Assembly (NCBI RefSeq): GCF_004193775.1
Contig: NC_041003.1
Location: 23,180,877 to 23,244,876, forward strand
Length of the DNA: 64,000 nt
From: Glycine soja
Lineage: Eukaryota > Streptophyta > Magnoliopsida > Fabales > Fabaceae
Direction: 5' to 3'
How positions within the stretch are numbered: the stretch's first letter is position 1; each line of letters starts with the position of its first letter. Shown here piece by piece: positions 10,280-20,886 of this stretch. Made by a program: the position numbers and the translations under genes. The notes under the pieces are model-generated. The model saw only the letters and a list, made by a program, of their open reading frames with translations, made no database searches and was not told the origin of the DNA.

Positions 10280-10439
10280 TCCTATTCTTGATAACTCACT
10301 TCTCTCTAAAAAGACAAAATGAGGTCACATGAACGTCTATATTTTTACTTGAAAACACAGTCAATCAAATGCCTTTTTATTTTTTATTTTGAAACTTATT
10401 TGTTTTGAACTTTGCTCGTTGTTTTACGGCACCCCCACC

Positions 10440-12384
10440 AACGTGCAAGATGAGTAATCTCTGATTGAACGGTCTTGGAAGTCAACACTCAGGAGCGCAG
10501 GTTGCTTGAGCAAACAGACCAATGGCTTACACCCACATTCCGGTGAAAGTTGAAAATCCTGGTGAGTCATTAGAGACATCTAACAACAGCTTTCAAAATT
10601 GCCCCATGTGTGGCATCTCTTGTCAATGTTAGGATTTACACACGATTCTCCTCAAATTTCAGCCAGCATCAATTAGACCTCGCACCCTACACTTCAGAGC
10701 CCTACAATGCTCAATGGAACGCCCCGGGGCTTCTCCGTGACAAGCACACGTTGCGTTCGAGTCGTATTCTCGGAGAAATGGAGGTTGATGAACCTTGGCT
10801 AGGGTTATGGCTACCATTGAATTATCAAGTAGATATGGGATCAAGTTTAGCATATGACAACGGAATTTGGGGTGAACCCTACAAGCTTTTTGCTGCAAAA
10901 TTCCTTTTTGTTGGTGTTTTTTTTTTTTTTGGTTTGTGCTAAAGGTGGTCTTCGTCATTGGAAGTGCGGTAGACAGACTTTGTGGTTGATTTAGGGATGG
11001 CCTTTGTGGATAACTGGGTGGTGGGTAAAGAGGAGGTTTGTTATTGGCTGAGTAATGACATTGTTGGGTTGGTGGGAAACTTGGTCGTATAGGAATGGTA
11101 GTCACAGCATGGGTTTCTCCCTCTTTCTCACCCTCTTCATTTGCCCCAGTTTTCTCAGTCGTCCTAGTAGGATGATCAAATTTGCCTCTTTTCGGATCCA
11201 CTTCGATCTTTTTGCTGGCGAAGACCAAATCTGTAAAACTTGAAGGTGTGTAACCCACCATTTTTTCATAGTAGAACACCGGTCACGTGTCTACTATCAT
11301 TATGATAATCTCTTTCTCTGTTTTTGGGGGTGCTACTTGAGTTGCCAAGTCTCTCCATCTTTGGGCGTATTCTTTGAAAGATTCGTGCCCCCTTTTTGCA
11401 CACTTTTTGTAGTTGCATCCTATCCGGAGCCATATCAGAATTGTACTGACATTGCTTAATGAAGGCAACCATTAGGTCCTTCCAAGAATGGACTCAAGAA
11501 GGTTCCTAAGTTAGTATACCAGGCAACAGTTGTCCTAGTAAGACTTTCTCAGGAAAAATGTATCAGCAGTTTCTCATCTTTTGCGTATGCCCCCATCTTC
11601 CGACAGTACATCTTTAGATGGTTCTTGGAGCGAGTAGTCCCCTTGTACTTGCCAAAGTCCGGCACCTTGAACTTGGGAATGACCATGTTTGGGTATTAGG
11701 AACAACTCTTCTAGGTTAGCAAAGGCATAATCTTCACCTCCTTCAATGGCCCTGAGCCTTTCCTCTAGATGATCCAACTTTCCCATTCCTGCCATAGTCA
11801 TGAGGGTTTTTAACCGCTGTGGAATGCAAGAGGTGCAGTTGTGGGTGATACTGAGGGCCCTTCAAAGGGTTTTGTAGGGGTATACCACCAACTGCTTGCC
11901 CTTCAGTGGTATATCCGAGCCAAGGCTCGAAGTCGGCTAGATTGTGATGGGGAATTTCATGGGTCTCTTCCACGGTTTAAGAGACATGTGCATGATCAGT
12001 TTGGGGTTGCTGGCTTTCAATGGGTATAGGAGTGGAGTTATTGACATTCTTATTGGGAGTGTACGCCACATTGGGTGGCGTATAGTTGAGAGGCAAGCCA
12101 TATGACGGGAAGGCGTGCTCGTTTTGAATTTGCACATCATGGGGGCCGCCCGTACTTCCTAAATCTTTGCCTACCATATTTGAGGTTGGATGATTCATTT
12201 GCTTGAGGCCGGATGGGGACGTCAGGTTCACCTTAGCAACAACGCTGGTAGCGGCAATTGCAACCGCATTGGCTTCCATTATCTTCTTCACACTCATCAT
12301 GGCCTCCATCATTGTGGCCATTTTCTCTTTAATGGCCTCCATGTCGGCCTTCATCTTCTCTTGTATCTCCTCTACTTCACCCAT
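10440..12384 (-). pseudogene. gag pseudogene of element A
   Basis: The gag polyprotein forms the retrotransposon particle and binds genomic RNA. The minus strand opens at 12384 with a Met/Lys/Glu-rich coiled-coil segment (EKMATMMEAMMSVKK). After frame changes it shows the DYAFANLEELF segment (about 11730), a truncated Retrotrans_gag core (11470-11640), and a proline-rich linker (about 10950). Near 10720-10790 is a zinc-knuckle-like C-A-C-H...E-H-C followed by RGLIDAG. Pieces lie in several frames with stops between them (12384-11977, 11973-11743, 11801-11574, 11472-11266, 11279-10659), so it cannot make one protein. No protease or RT follows. B and Y carry the same gene, also broken. Confidence 0.85.
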
Positions 12385-13543
12385 TACTCTAGCTCTAGCA
12401 CGAGTTCGGTAAGGGCATCGTAAAGCGTGTCCCTTTCTTTTTTATAACAATGATTTAGTTCATTTTATTTTATTTTTCAAGGAAAGAATGCAACGAGCAA
12501 TGCAACCAATGAAAAGCATGGATGCATGCGAATGATGTACAGTTGAAGTATTGCGAATTTTTACGCAAGATATGGGGTTGAATCAATTTAGATTTTCAAC
12601 ATGGTCCATGACATCTTTGTCAAGGTGAAACTGGAAGTAACAAGGACATCAATAATCCTAAATATGTTTGGCAGTAGACGAAGCAGTGATGTGACTCGAT
12701 TCATCTTTTGCCTCAATTTTGCAAGACGGTTACTTCCATATTTCAACTTGACTTGATGAACTTTTTTGTAAAAGCATGAGCTTGGTTCAACCCTATAATC
12801 CAACGAATGGCAATTCTGATCGCCAATACTTCAACAACATCTCATAGGGATGAATGACTCAGGCGTACTTTAAGCTTATGCACGGAAAATGTAATTATGC
12901 AATTAAGATGCCCGAAGAAACACCATTTCCTAGTTAACCATGCATTAGGTACCATGTTCAATTATTTTGTTTTTAAGTGAAACGGGTTTATGATCCCAAC
13001 ATGGTTGGCTCGTGGTGCCTAACACATGAAACTAAGAATGTAGTGTGAAGTTTCACGCTTCCCCCTTTTTGTTTTTGTTTTGTAGAGGAAAACGCAAGGA
13101 TGAGCAAACATGAAAACAAATGGTATGCAATTTTGCAGATCAAAGAGTTTGTTGAACGCATATGCATGATGATGCCATGACTCATGCAAAATGTGAGGCT
13201 GGAATATGATAACGGACAAATGCAGGATATGTCCATTATGATGTTATGAAGAGATGCTTATGTGGTGCATGATATGAATGCATTTTACGGACACGAGAGC
13301 CCGGAAAATTATCTCTTCTTACTTGCGCATTTGGGGGCGCAGTGCCCCATGTGCACAATTAAGAAGGTGATATGGACCTTCCGGCTTCCCGTGACAAAGG
13401 ACGAGACCAACATACAATGCATGCTAGAGATAAAATGCGGGAGTGACTTGATTCGCACTGATTTTTGGAGTAAAAACGTGGGATAAACTCATTTTATTCA
13501 AAAAGTTATAACTAGTCAAGATCTGAGCGACAATACAAACTTC
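12385..13543 (-). other. Spacer between ORF1 and gag of element A
   Basis: About 1.15 kb without a convincing gene, nearly the same as 45881-47016 in B and, inverted, 25930-26931 in Y. In all three it lies just upstream of gag, so it may serve as leader sequence. Short ORFs here have no recognisable domain. Confidence 0.6.
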
Positions 13544-15247
13544 CTAGCGGTTTCTAATCATATGGTCCATTAAGTCTATCATATGTTGACAATAGCTGAG
13601 AAGTCTGTGGATCTTCTTGGGGGCGGAGTAGGTGTCCGCCATTGCTTTGGCCTTGGCTAGCAATCGGGGAAGTTCTTGACTCCTGTTCAAAGTAAGAGCA
13701 AATCGGTCCATCCTCATTGTTGCCTCTTGGTGCAACGAATCAATTACCCTTTCCCTTGCTTCCCTTTCTGCTGATATCTTGGCGTACTCATCCTCTAGCC
13801 TTTGCTCATGAGTCGCCGCTAGATTTAGCTTCTCTTTGCACTCATCGATGATGGCCCACATATTCCCTTCAGTCTCGCTTTAACTGTTGGGACAAATTTC
13901 TTTTCGACCTAAGGCAAGCCTTTAGCTCGTCCTTCAAGATCATGCCTTTGACCCATGATGATTCCTTTCACCTCTTCAGAGCTTGAGCTCACTATTTCTG
14001 CCATATAAAGCCCCTCAAAACTTTGCTTTGGTCGTGTTCTTCCTTTCGGGCCTTCTTGGTTTCTCGTTCCAAGGCTTCAGCGGTGGCCATATTGACGTCC
14101 CTTAGTTCATCATACTCTTTTCAGACTTTGATGGCTATGGACTTGAACTTCTCTTCGACTACCCGGGCTCTTTCAAGCTTTGCCTTTAGGGCTTGTACCT
14201 CATCACTTTCTTCCGAAGCTTTAACCTCATCGTCCCTCACAGTCTTTAGATTTGGGAGCCAATCCAATCCTTGTGTTCGGACTCTCAGCCACTTATGATA
14301 GCCGCCGATGATCCCATTACTGCTTCCCCTAAGCTCTCTGTCCTTTCTTCACGCCGCATCCCATGCCTTGCGAACTCCTTGGAGTACCCTCGCGTTGTGG
14401 TCACTAAAACCTCGTGCGATGAAAGACGTGATGCTTTCGTCTAATGGCGCTCCTCTCATGGGGTAGCCAAGCTGTCTTATGGCGAGAACGAGATTATAAT
14501 TAATACAACCCCTTGTTCCCATCAAGGGAACATTTGGACATCCTTCGCATGAAGATAGAATCTTGATTCTTCCTTCCTTCTAGCGAGGGAACCAATTAAC
14601 AGACGCCCCCCCATGCTAGCCAAGAGTTGGTCCCAATTCGCCTTTCCTTTTTCGACGCACGAGCGGTAACCTTGTAGCGGATAGACGGGCCTACCTTCTT
14701 GGAGAAAAAGGTGTGAAACCAGCCCCATATAGAGAGCTGGAGTACAGCAAACAATCCTTGCATTGCTTTCTTCACATCTTCGGTCGAAGGTGTCATATAG
14801 GTCGGCTAGCATAGCGACAACCGGACTTTCCTTGTGGTTATGATAGGCGAGAAAAACGTCGATCGCTGCCAGGTCCACCAACCCATCCACATTTGGAAAG
14901 AGGACTCCCTCGAAAATCAACAGTGTGAGAATATCTATGAATGGGGTCCACTCGCCTTTATCTGCCAAGATTCTTGCTTTTACCTCCAAATATTTTCTCG
15001 GTATTCCGACCACCCCATTTTCGACTTGCCTTTGGCGGTCTAATTCCTGCGCCGAGATTTGGACTTTTTTAGAAATTCTGGCCAATGAGGGGTAGAACCC
15101 TGAGAAGAGGTATGGTTTCCTTCCCCCTAGAGGACATCCTAGGATCTCTTCAAATTCTTCCACCATTGGTGATAGCTGGAAGTCCCCAAAGATGAAGCAC
15201 CTCAACAGCTGATCATAATACTGGGCGAGGGAGGCAATTGGTTCCAT
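13544..15247 (-). pseudogene. ORF1-like pseudogene (DUF7745-type protein of Ogre elements)
   Basis: Ogre elements carry an extra ORF upstream of gag, of unknown function. Here the minus strand is open for 241 codons from 15247 to 14522. The protein begins MEPIASLAQYYDQLLRCF, and the conserved EEILGCPLGGRKPYLFSGFY segment follows at about residues 48-67. From memory this matches legume proteins labelled DUF7745. The continuation (G-Y-H-K-W-L-R-V-R segment near 14270-14300, then a charged coiled coil ending at 13544) is in other frames with stops. The order primer site, leader, ORF1, spacer, gag is the Ogre arrangement. B has the homologous broken gene at 47017-48758; Y has lost it. Confidence 0.75.
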
Positions 15248-16269
15248 GGAGACTTCTACCCTAGCTAGGTCCCAAAATGCTTACCATAGGCTTTGCGGAA
15301 GGCTTGCCGTTGAAGTTGACCCATTAATTGCCCCAACTTTCGTAAACTGGTGACCTCTAAGCTCTTGATTTTGACTTGATAAAACCTCTTTTTAAGCGAA
15401 GGCTTTTGACTTGATCCCATGTTTTACTAAAGTGAAATAAAATCTAGTGCGAATCAAAACTCCGACATCTATCATGGGTGGGATGGATGAATGCATGATG
15501 GAATGCATATGACACAGATGCAATCTAGAAAAGCGGGGGTCCGGGGAATTTGTCCCCTTCTTAGATACGACGTCTAGGGGTAGCAGAATGCCCCAATGCA
15601 CGTTTTTAAGAAGGCGACACGGACCCTCCGTTGGTTTGTTTACAGAAAGGATCAAGACAGAACCCATATGCGATGCCTATGCAAAAGACACAATGCGGGA
15701 ATGTACACAGTATGACGATATTTACTGAACATAAGCAAAAGGGTATATGATACTTATGCATGGCAGTGTGAAAAATGGCACGCAGCGTGTCTGCTCGTGC
15801 CCCTATTTAAGGGACCTATAAGGGAGAGAACTAACTAGGCATTTAGTGATAACCCCCAAGGTAGTCATATCTCTTTTGATGGTTTCTAGAGGTATTATCC
15901 TCTTTGAAGAACATATTGTAGCAGCAGGGAATACTAGCAACAATAAGTTTTCAAAGAGAAAAGCTCTAGATGAGGGTTCACTGTAATCAAGCAAGTCGGA
16001 GACCTAGCATGATCACAAATTCACCTCTACTCCTTATGTTCCCACGAACCCGGGTATAGGGCCCTTTTTCACTCACAGTGTGTGCAAATAGTGTTGGTGT
16101 TTGTGTGCATCAAATGAATAAATATTTACCTCATGCATACATTTTAAAACGCACTAGAAGCAACAAAGAGTTTATATACACAAGAACATAATGTAGGGAA
16201 ACCAACAAAGGAGTAAGTCATGGTAAAGCATTTGCACAAGATTAAATGGCCTAACTCTCTAAAAAAATA
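15248..16269 (-). other. Leader between primer site and ORF1, element A
   Basis: Untranslated leader, homologous to 48759-49730 in B, to 18561-19197 in D (the D remnant starts partway in) and, in part, to 25322-25880 in Y. No gene seen. This region would be expected to hold packaging signals, but I cannot locate them. Confidence 0.65.
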
Positions 16270-16287
16270 TCCCCAGTGGAGTCGCCA
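16270..16287 (-). other. Primer binding site of element A
   Basis: TGGCGACTCCACTGGGGA on the minus strand, two bases (GT) from the LTR end. The TGG start pairs with a tRNA CCA end. Ogre elements are reported to use a tRNA-Arg primer; the identity should be checked against soybean tRNAs. The identical 18 nt occur in D, B and Y. Confidence 0.85.
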
Positions 16288-16759
16288 ACTGTCGCAACCA
16301 ACCCTTTGGCGGGAGGGCGACGCGAGACTCGCGGGATGCGTGTTCCACGAAAGGAATACGCGCGGAGTCGCCACCAACGTTTATTTGAGGAAAACGTCGG
16401 AAAAACCGGAAAAGACGCGATCTACGAACATTTTAGTGAAAGGTTCGGGAGTTGTATTTACGCACGGGGAAGGTATTAGCACCCCACACGCCCGTCCCAA
16501 GGGACGGCAGCCTTTAATCGAATGTGCAAACATGACTTTGATTTTTATGTTCCCTTTTATGTTCTTATATCCTTTATACCCTTTTTATATTTTTTTCTTT
16601 TTTGTGGTCGACAAGGGTGTTTACCTTTGCTCCTACGTATTCCTCAATTTGTGATGAGGAAATCAGACCTACGTAGTTCTTTCGGAACAAAGTGTTTGGT
16701 TAAGTTTGTTTTTGTCTTTTTTGCAAAATATGTTTTTATTTGAACAAAAGGTCATTTAA

Positions 16760-16890
16760 GGTGTTGGACCATTAAACGGTCTTTTGATTTTGAAAGATGA
16801 GAAACGTTAAGGCGTTGGACCATTAACGATCTCTTGTTTTTGAAAGGAGAGAAATGTTAAGGCATTGGACCATTAACGATCTCTTGGGAT
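16760..16890 (-). repeat. ~50-bp LTR-internal tandem repeat
   Basis: Units of the GAAACGTTAAGGCGTTGGAC / CATTAACGATCTCTTG type, about 2.5 copies. Both LTRs of B hold one more unit (35640-35816; 50219-50396). Each unit contains the inverted pair CGTTAA/TTAACG. Confidence 0.8.
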
Positions 16891-17704
16891 GGTCGACAAA
16901 AGCGGGGCTTTTGCTCCTACGTATCCTCAACGAGGAACTCAGACCTACGTAGTTCTTTCAAAAGCGGTAAAGTTACATGTTGATTTTATGCTTTTGAACG
17001 GTCCATGTTAACCGATAAAAGCAAAGAGGACCGTTTAAGGCGTTGGACCTTAAAACGGTTTTTAGTGATTTTCGGACAAAACTTGATTTGTGAGTCTATT
17101 TTAGTCTTAGTTTCACTTTGGTTATTAATCAATTCATTCAAGGAAACTTCCAAAGAAAAAACGTCCGATTGATTTTTTTGTTTTATTTTATTCAAAGATA
17201 TTTTGTTTATTTTATTATTATTTTTCAAGATATTTTGATTATTTTATTATTATTTTACTTTTTTTGTTTAACCGAGGTTATAGCGTGAACGATCAGTTAG
17301 ATTTCATTTTAAAAGTGATTAAATGAGATTACAACACAAATGATCGGTTGAAATTCATTTTATCATTTATTAGGTGAGAAAACGGCTTAAATAAACGGTA
17401 AAAGCGCGTTAAAGACGGAAGAAAAGAAATCGAAAATGAACGAAATAAAGAGGAAAGCTTAAAAAAACAAGAAATGAATTAAAAGTCTCGGATTCAAAAA
17501 CTTACCCGTTGAAGAACGAAGAACGGATGAAGAACGATGAAGAACGGACGAAAACCTTCACGGATTTGCTTACGGAAACATCTCGGAAGCGTTACGGAAG
17601 CACCTCGGCTTGGATTTTCTTCACGGAAACAATTTTTTTCACCCAAAACAGCTGAAATACATAGCCAGGGGGCTGAGGGATCCTTAGAACAACCCCCTTC
17701 AGCC

Positions 17705-17712
17705 TTTTTATA
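17705..17712 (-). promoter_or_regulatory. TATA box of the element A 5' LTR
   Basis: TATAAAAA on the minus strand at the position equivalent to 474-481 of the 3' LTR. It is the likely core promoter for element A transcripts. Confidence 0.55.
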
Positions 17713-19197
17713 GGAAAAAGGGGGAGGAGGTTGCCGCCCAGCTCGCCCAGGCGACCTTAGCTCGCCCAGGCGAGCTGGGTTGCTTCCTCTAGAAGCAACC
17801 CAACTTCAAAAAACGTTCTGGAAGGCCCAATTCAAAATTTCGAAATTGCTATTTGCACCCCCCCAATTTTGATAAGTTCACCCCCCTTCTTTCGTAATTT
17901 ACGGAAAAGTTACGGAAGCCTTACGGAAGCATATAGGACTTGATTTTCTTCTTTTTTTCTCTTCCGTCTCACCCGTATTAAGTTAGTTATGCTTATTTAG
18001 AGTTATGGGAATTTTACGGAAGCATTACGGGTGTCCCGGAAGCCCCGGAATACCATTTTCCAACAAAATGGGGGGTGTGGTGGCCACCTAGCTCGCCCAG
18101 GCGAGCTAGGTTACTTCAACCTTAAGCAAGAAATTGCCCAGAAACCTCTAGAAGGGCCCAGATTCGAAAATTACTATTTGCACCCCCATTTTACTAAATA
18201 CACCCCCCTTTGGCTTTTTTTTTGGTGATTCTTTTTTTGTAAAGTTACGGAAACTTACGAATTTCGTAACGATACTTGTTTTCTTTCCGTAATGTTACGG
18301 AACCTTGCGGATTACATAATCATCCCCTTTTTGACTTACGGAATGTTACGGAACCTCACTTAATTATGCAACGATGCTTCCATTTGATTTCCGGTGTGTC
18401 ACGGAAACTTACGGATTGTGCATCAATATTTTTTTTGGTTTTTCGGCATGTCCTGGAATTTCACAAATTTCCTAATGATGGATGCCAAGCACCTCACAAG
18501 GACCAAAGAAAGGTCGCATGTCATCAAGCAAAGGTCCCCGGACGAAATTAGGGTATGACAGTTTGTTTACACAAGGGATCAAGACAGAACCCATATGCGA
18601 TGCCTATGCAAAAGACACAATGCGGGAATGTACACAGTATGACAATATTCACTGAACATAAGCAAAAGGGTATATGATACTTATGCATGGCAGTGTGAAA
18701 AATGGCACGCAGCGTGTCTGCTCGTGCCCCTATTTAAGGGACCTATAAGGGAGAGAACTAACTAGGCATTTAGTGATAACCCCCAAGGTAGTCATATCTC
18801 TTTTGATGGTTTCTAGAGGTATTATCCTCTTTGAAGAACATATTGTAGCAGTAGGGACTACTAGCAACAATATGTTTTCAAAGAGAAAAACTCTAGATGA
18901 GGGTTCACTGTAATCAAGCAAGTCGGAGACCTAGCATGATCACGGATTCACCTCCACTCCTTATGTTCCCACGAACCCGGGTATAGGGCCCTTTTTCAAC
19001 TCACCGTGTGTGCAAATAGTGTTAGTGTTTGTGTGTATCAAATGAATAAATATTTACCTCAAGCGTACACTTAAAAATGCACAAAAAAAACATCAATGAG
19101 TTATATATACAAGAACATAATGAAGGGAAACCCAACAAAGGAGTAAGTCACGGTAAAACATTGCACAAGATTAAATGGCCTAACTCTCTAAAAACAG

Positions 19198-19215
19198 TCC
19201 CCAGTGGAGTCGCCA
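19198..19215 (-). other. Primer binding site of element D
   Basis: The same 18-nt TGGCGACTCC...GGGGA site as in element A, two bases from the LTR. Confidence 0.82.
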
Positions 19216-19217
19216 AC

Positions 19218-20886
19218 TGTCGCAACCTACCCTTCGGCGGGAGGGCGACGCGTGACTCGCGGGATGCGTGTTCCACGAAAGGAATACGCGCGGAGTCGCC
19301 ACCAACGTTTATTTGAGGAAAACGTCGGAAAAACCGGAAAAGACGCGATCTACGAACTTTTAAGTGAAAGGTTCGGGAGTTGTATTTACGCACGGGGAAG
19401 GTATTAGCACCCCACACGTCCGTCCCAAGGGACGACAGCCTTTAATCGAATGTGCAAACATGACTTTGATTTTTACGTTCCCTTTTATGTCCTTATATCC
19501 TTTATACCCTTTTTATATTTTTCTCTTTTTGTGGTCGACAAGGGTGTTTCCCTTTGCTCCTACGTATTCCTCAATTTGCGATGAGGAAATCAGACCTACG
19601 TAGTTTTTTCTTATCAAGTGATTCTTTTTTACTTTAAGAGGTGATCATTTTAAGGCGTTGGACCTTAAAAATGATCCATTTTACTTAGTGAGAAATTGAA
19701 ATGACAAACTTCAAAAGCCTATTTTTTATGGACGAGCTTGACTAGGCGAGTTGATTTTAGCCTTAGTTTCACTTTAGTTATTAATCAATTCGATTAAGAA
19801 TGAGAAATCCCAAAGAGAAAACGTCCGATTGATTTTCCGCTTGATTTTGCTAAAAGATGTTTTTTTGATTATTATATTATTTTTTACCTCTTTTTGATTT
19901 CCAACGTGGTTATGGCATGACCGAACGGTCGGAATTCATTTTAACCGAAGTTAACGGATAATACCATTCAAACGTTCGGTGGAAATTTATTTTACTTTTA
20001 AGTTAAGCGAGAAATGACTTAAGTAAAATGGCTTAAGCACGTCAAGAGGGGGTATAGAAAAGCAAATGAAACAAGAATAGAAATACACAAAACACAATGT
20101 GGACCACCATGGGTGCATAGAATGAATCGAAAAGCTTGGTTCGAGGTACTTACCCGTTGAAGATCGAAGAACGATGAAGAACGAATGAAGAACGTCGAAG
20201 AACGGTCGAAACCTTTGCGAAATTCTTCACGGAAAACGTTACGGAAACGTTTCGGAAGCGCCTCGGCTTAGATTTTCTTCACGGAAACAATTTTTCCAAG
20301 CAAATTCGAAAGAGAGAGAAGTGCCTAAGGGGCTGAACCCTTTTCTTCTTCACTTCCTCCCCTATTTATAGCAAAATAGGGGAGGTGGTTGCCGCCCAGC
20401 TCGCCCAGGCGAGCTCAGCTCGCCCAGGCGAGCCAGGTTGCTTCCTCCAGAAGCAACAGCCTTCTGGAGGAATATTCTGGAGGGCCCAAGTGGGCCTGGG
20501 TGCTATTTGCACCCCCATTTTTACTAAGTACACCCCCTCTGCTTTTTTTGGTGATTCTTTTTTTCGTAAAGTTACGGAAACTTACGAATTTCGTAACGAT
20601 ACTTGTTTTCTTTCCGTAATGTTATGGAACCTTGCGGATTACATAATCATCCCCTTTTTGACTTACGGAATGTTACGGAACCTCACCTAATTATGCAACG
20701 ATGCTTCCATTTGATTTCCGGTGTGTCACGGAAACTTATGGATTGTGCATCAATATTTTTTTGGTTTTTCGGCATGTCCTGGAATTTCACAAATTGCCTA
20801 ATGATGGGTGCCAAGCACCTCACAAGGACCAAAGAAAGGTCGCATGTCATCAAGCAAAGGTCCCCGGACGAAATTAGGGTATGACA
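19218..20886 (-). repeat. 5' LTR of element D (1669 bp)
   Basis: Starts TGTCGCAACC and ends GGTATGACA on the plus strand. It has one hairpin module (19534-19606), no 50-bp array, two CTCGCC/GGCGAG palindromes (20397-20435), a TATA box (20363-20370) and a single U3 core. It most resembles the LTRs of B without the 50-bp array. Confidence 0.88.
20363..20370 (-). promoter_or_regulatory. TATA box of the element D LTR
   Basis: TATAAATA on the minus strand within CTATTTATAGCAAAATAG, beside the palindromic repeats as in the other LTRs. Confidence 0.6.

Larger units (their letters stand above)
1..18560 (-). mobile_element. Element A: gag-only Ogre/Tat-like LTR retrotransposon
   Basis: Read on the minus strand the order is 5' LTR (16290-18560), primer site (16270-16287), leader, ORF1-like pseudogene, gag pseudogene, SIRE-like LTR fragment, tandem arrays and captured coding fragments, polypurine tract, and 3' LTR (ends 1348, continues left of the window). 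No protease, reverse transcriptase, RNase H or integrase could be found in the ~15-kb interior, so it is non-autonomous. The two LTRs align over 1-1348 and 17232-18560, with a 19-bp copy-number difference and scattered substitutions. The right LTR is followed directly by leader sequence of element D, so A seems inserted in D. The matching target duplication lies outside the window and cannot be checked. Assignment to Ogre/Tat rests on the primer site, ORF1 and gag; the exact family name is unverified. Confidence 0.85.
16290..18560 (-). repeat. 5' LTR of element A (2271 bp)
   Basis: Bounded by TGTCGCAACC and GGTATGACA on the plus strand, that is TGTCAT...GCGACA in element orientation, beside the primer site. 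It contains two copies of the ~65-nt hairpin module (16607-16680 and 16892-16956), about 2.5 copies of a 50-bp repeat (16760-16890), a TATA box (17705-17712), two CTCGCC/GGCGAG palindromic repeats (17738-17780), and a duplicated U3 core (17715-17945 and 18060-18240). It is longer than the LTRs of B, D and Y mainly because of this duplication and a diverged middle. Confidence 0.9.
18561..20886 (-). mobile_element. Element D: leader and 5' LTR of a further Ogre-like element
   Basis: From 18561 the sequence matches the element A leader (compare 15640-16269). It then shows the same primer site (19198-19215) and an LTR ending in GGTATGACA at 20886. The rest of D should lie left of the window, beyond element A, if A inserted into the D leader. 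Sequence from 20887 on belongs to an Athila-lineage element, so D in turn appears inserted in that. Confidence 0.8.
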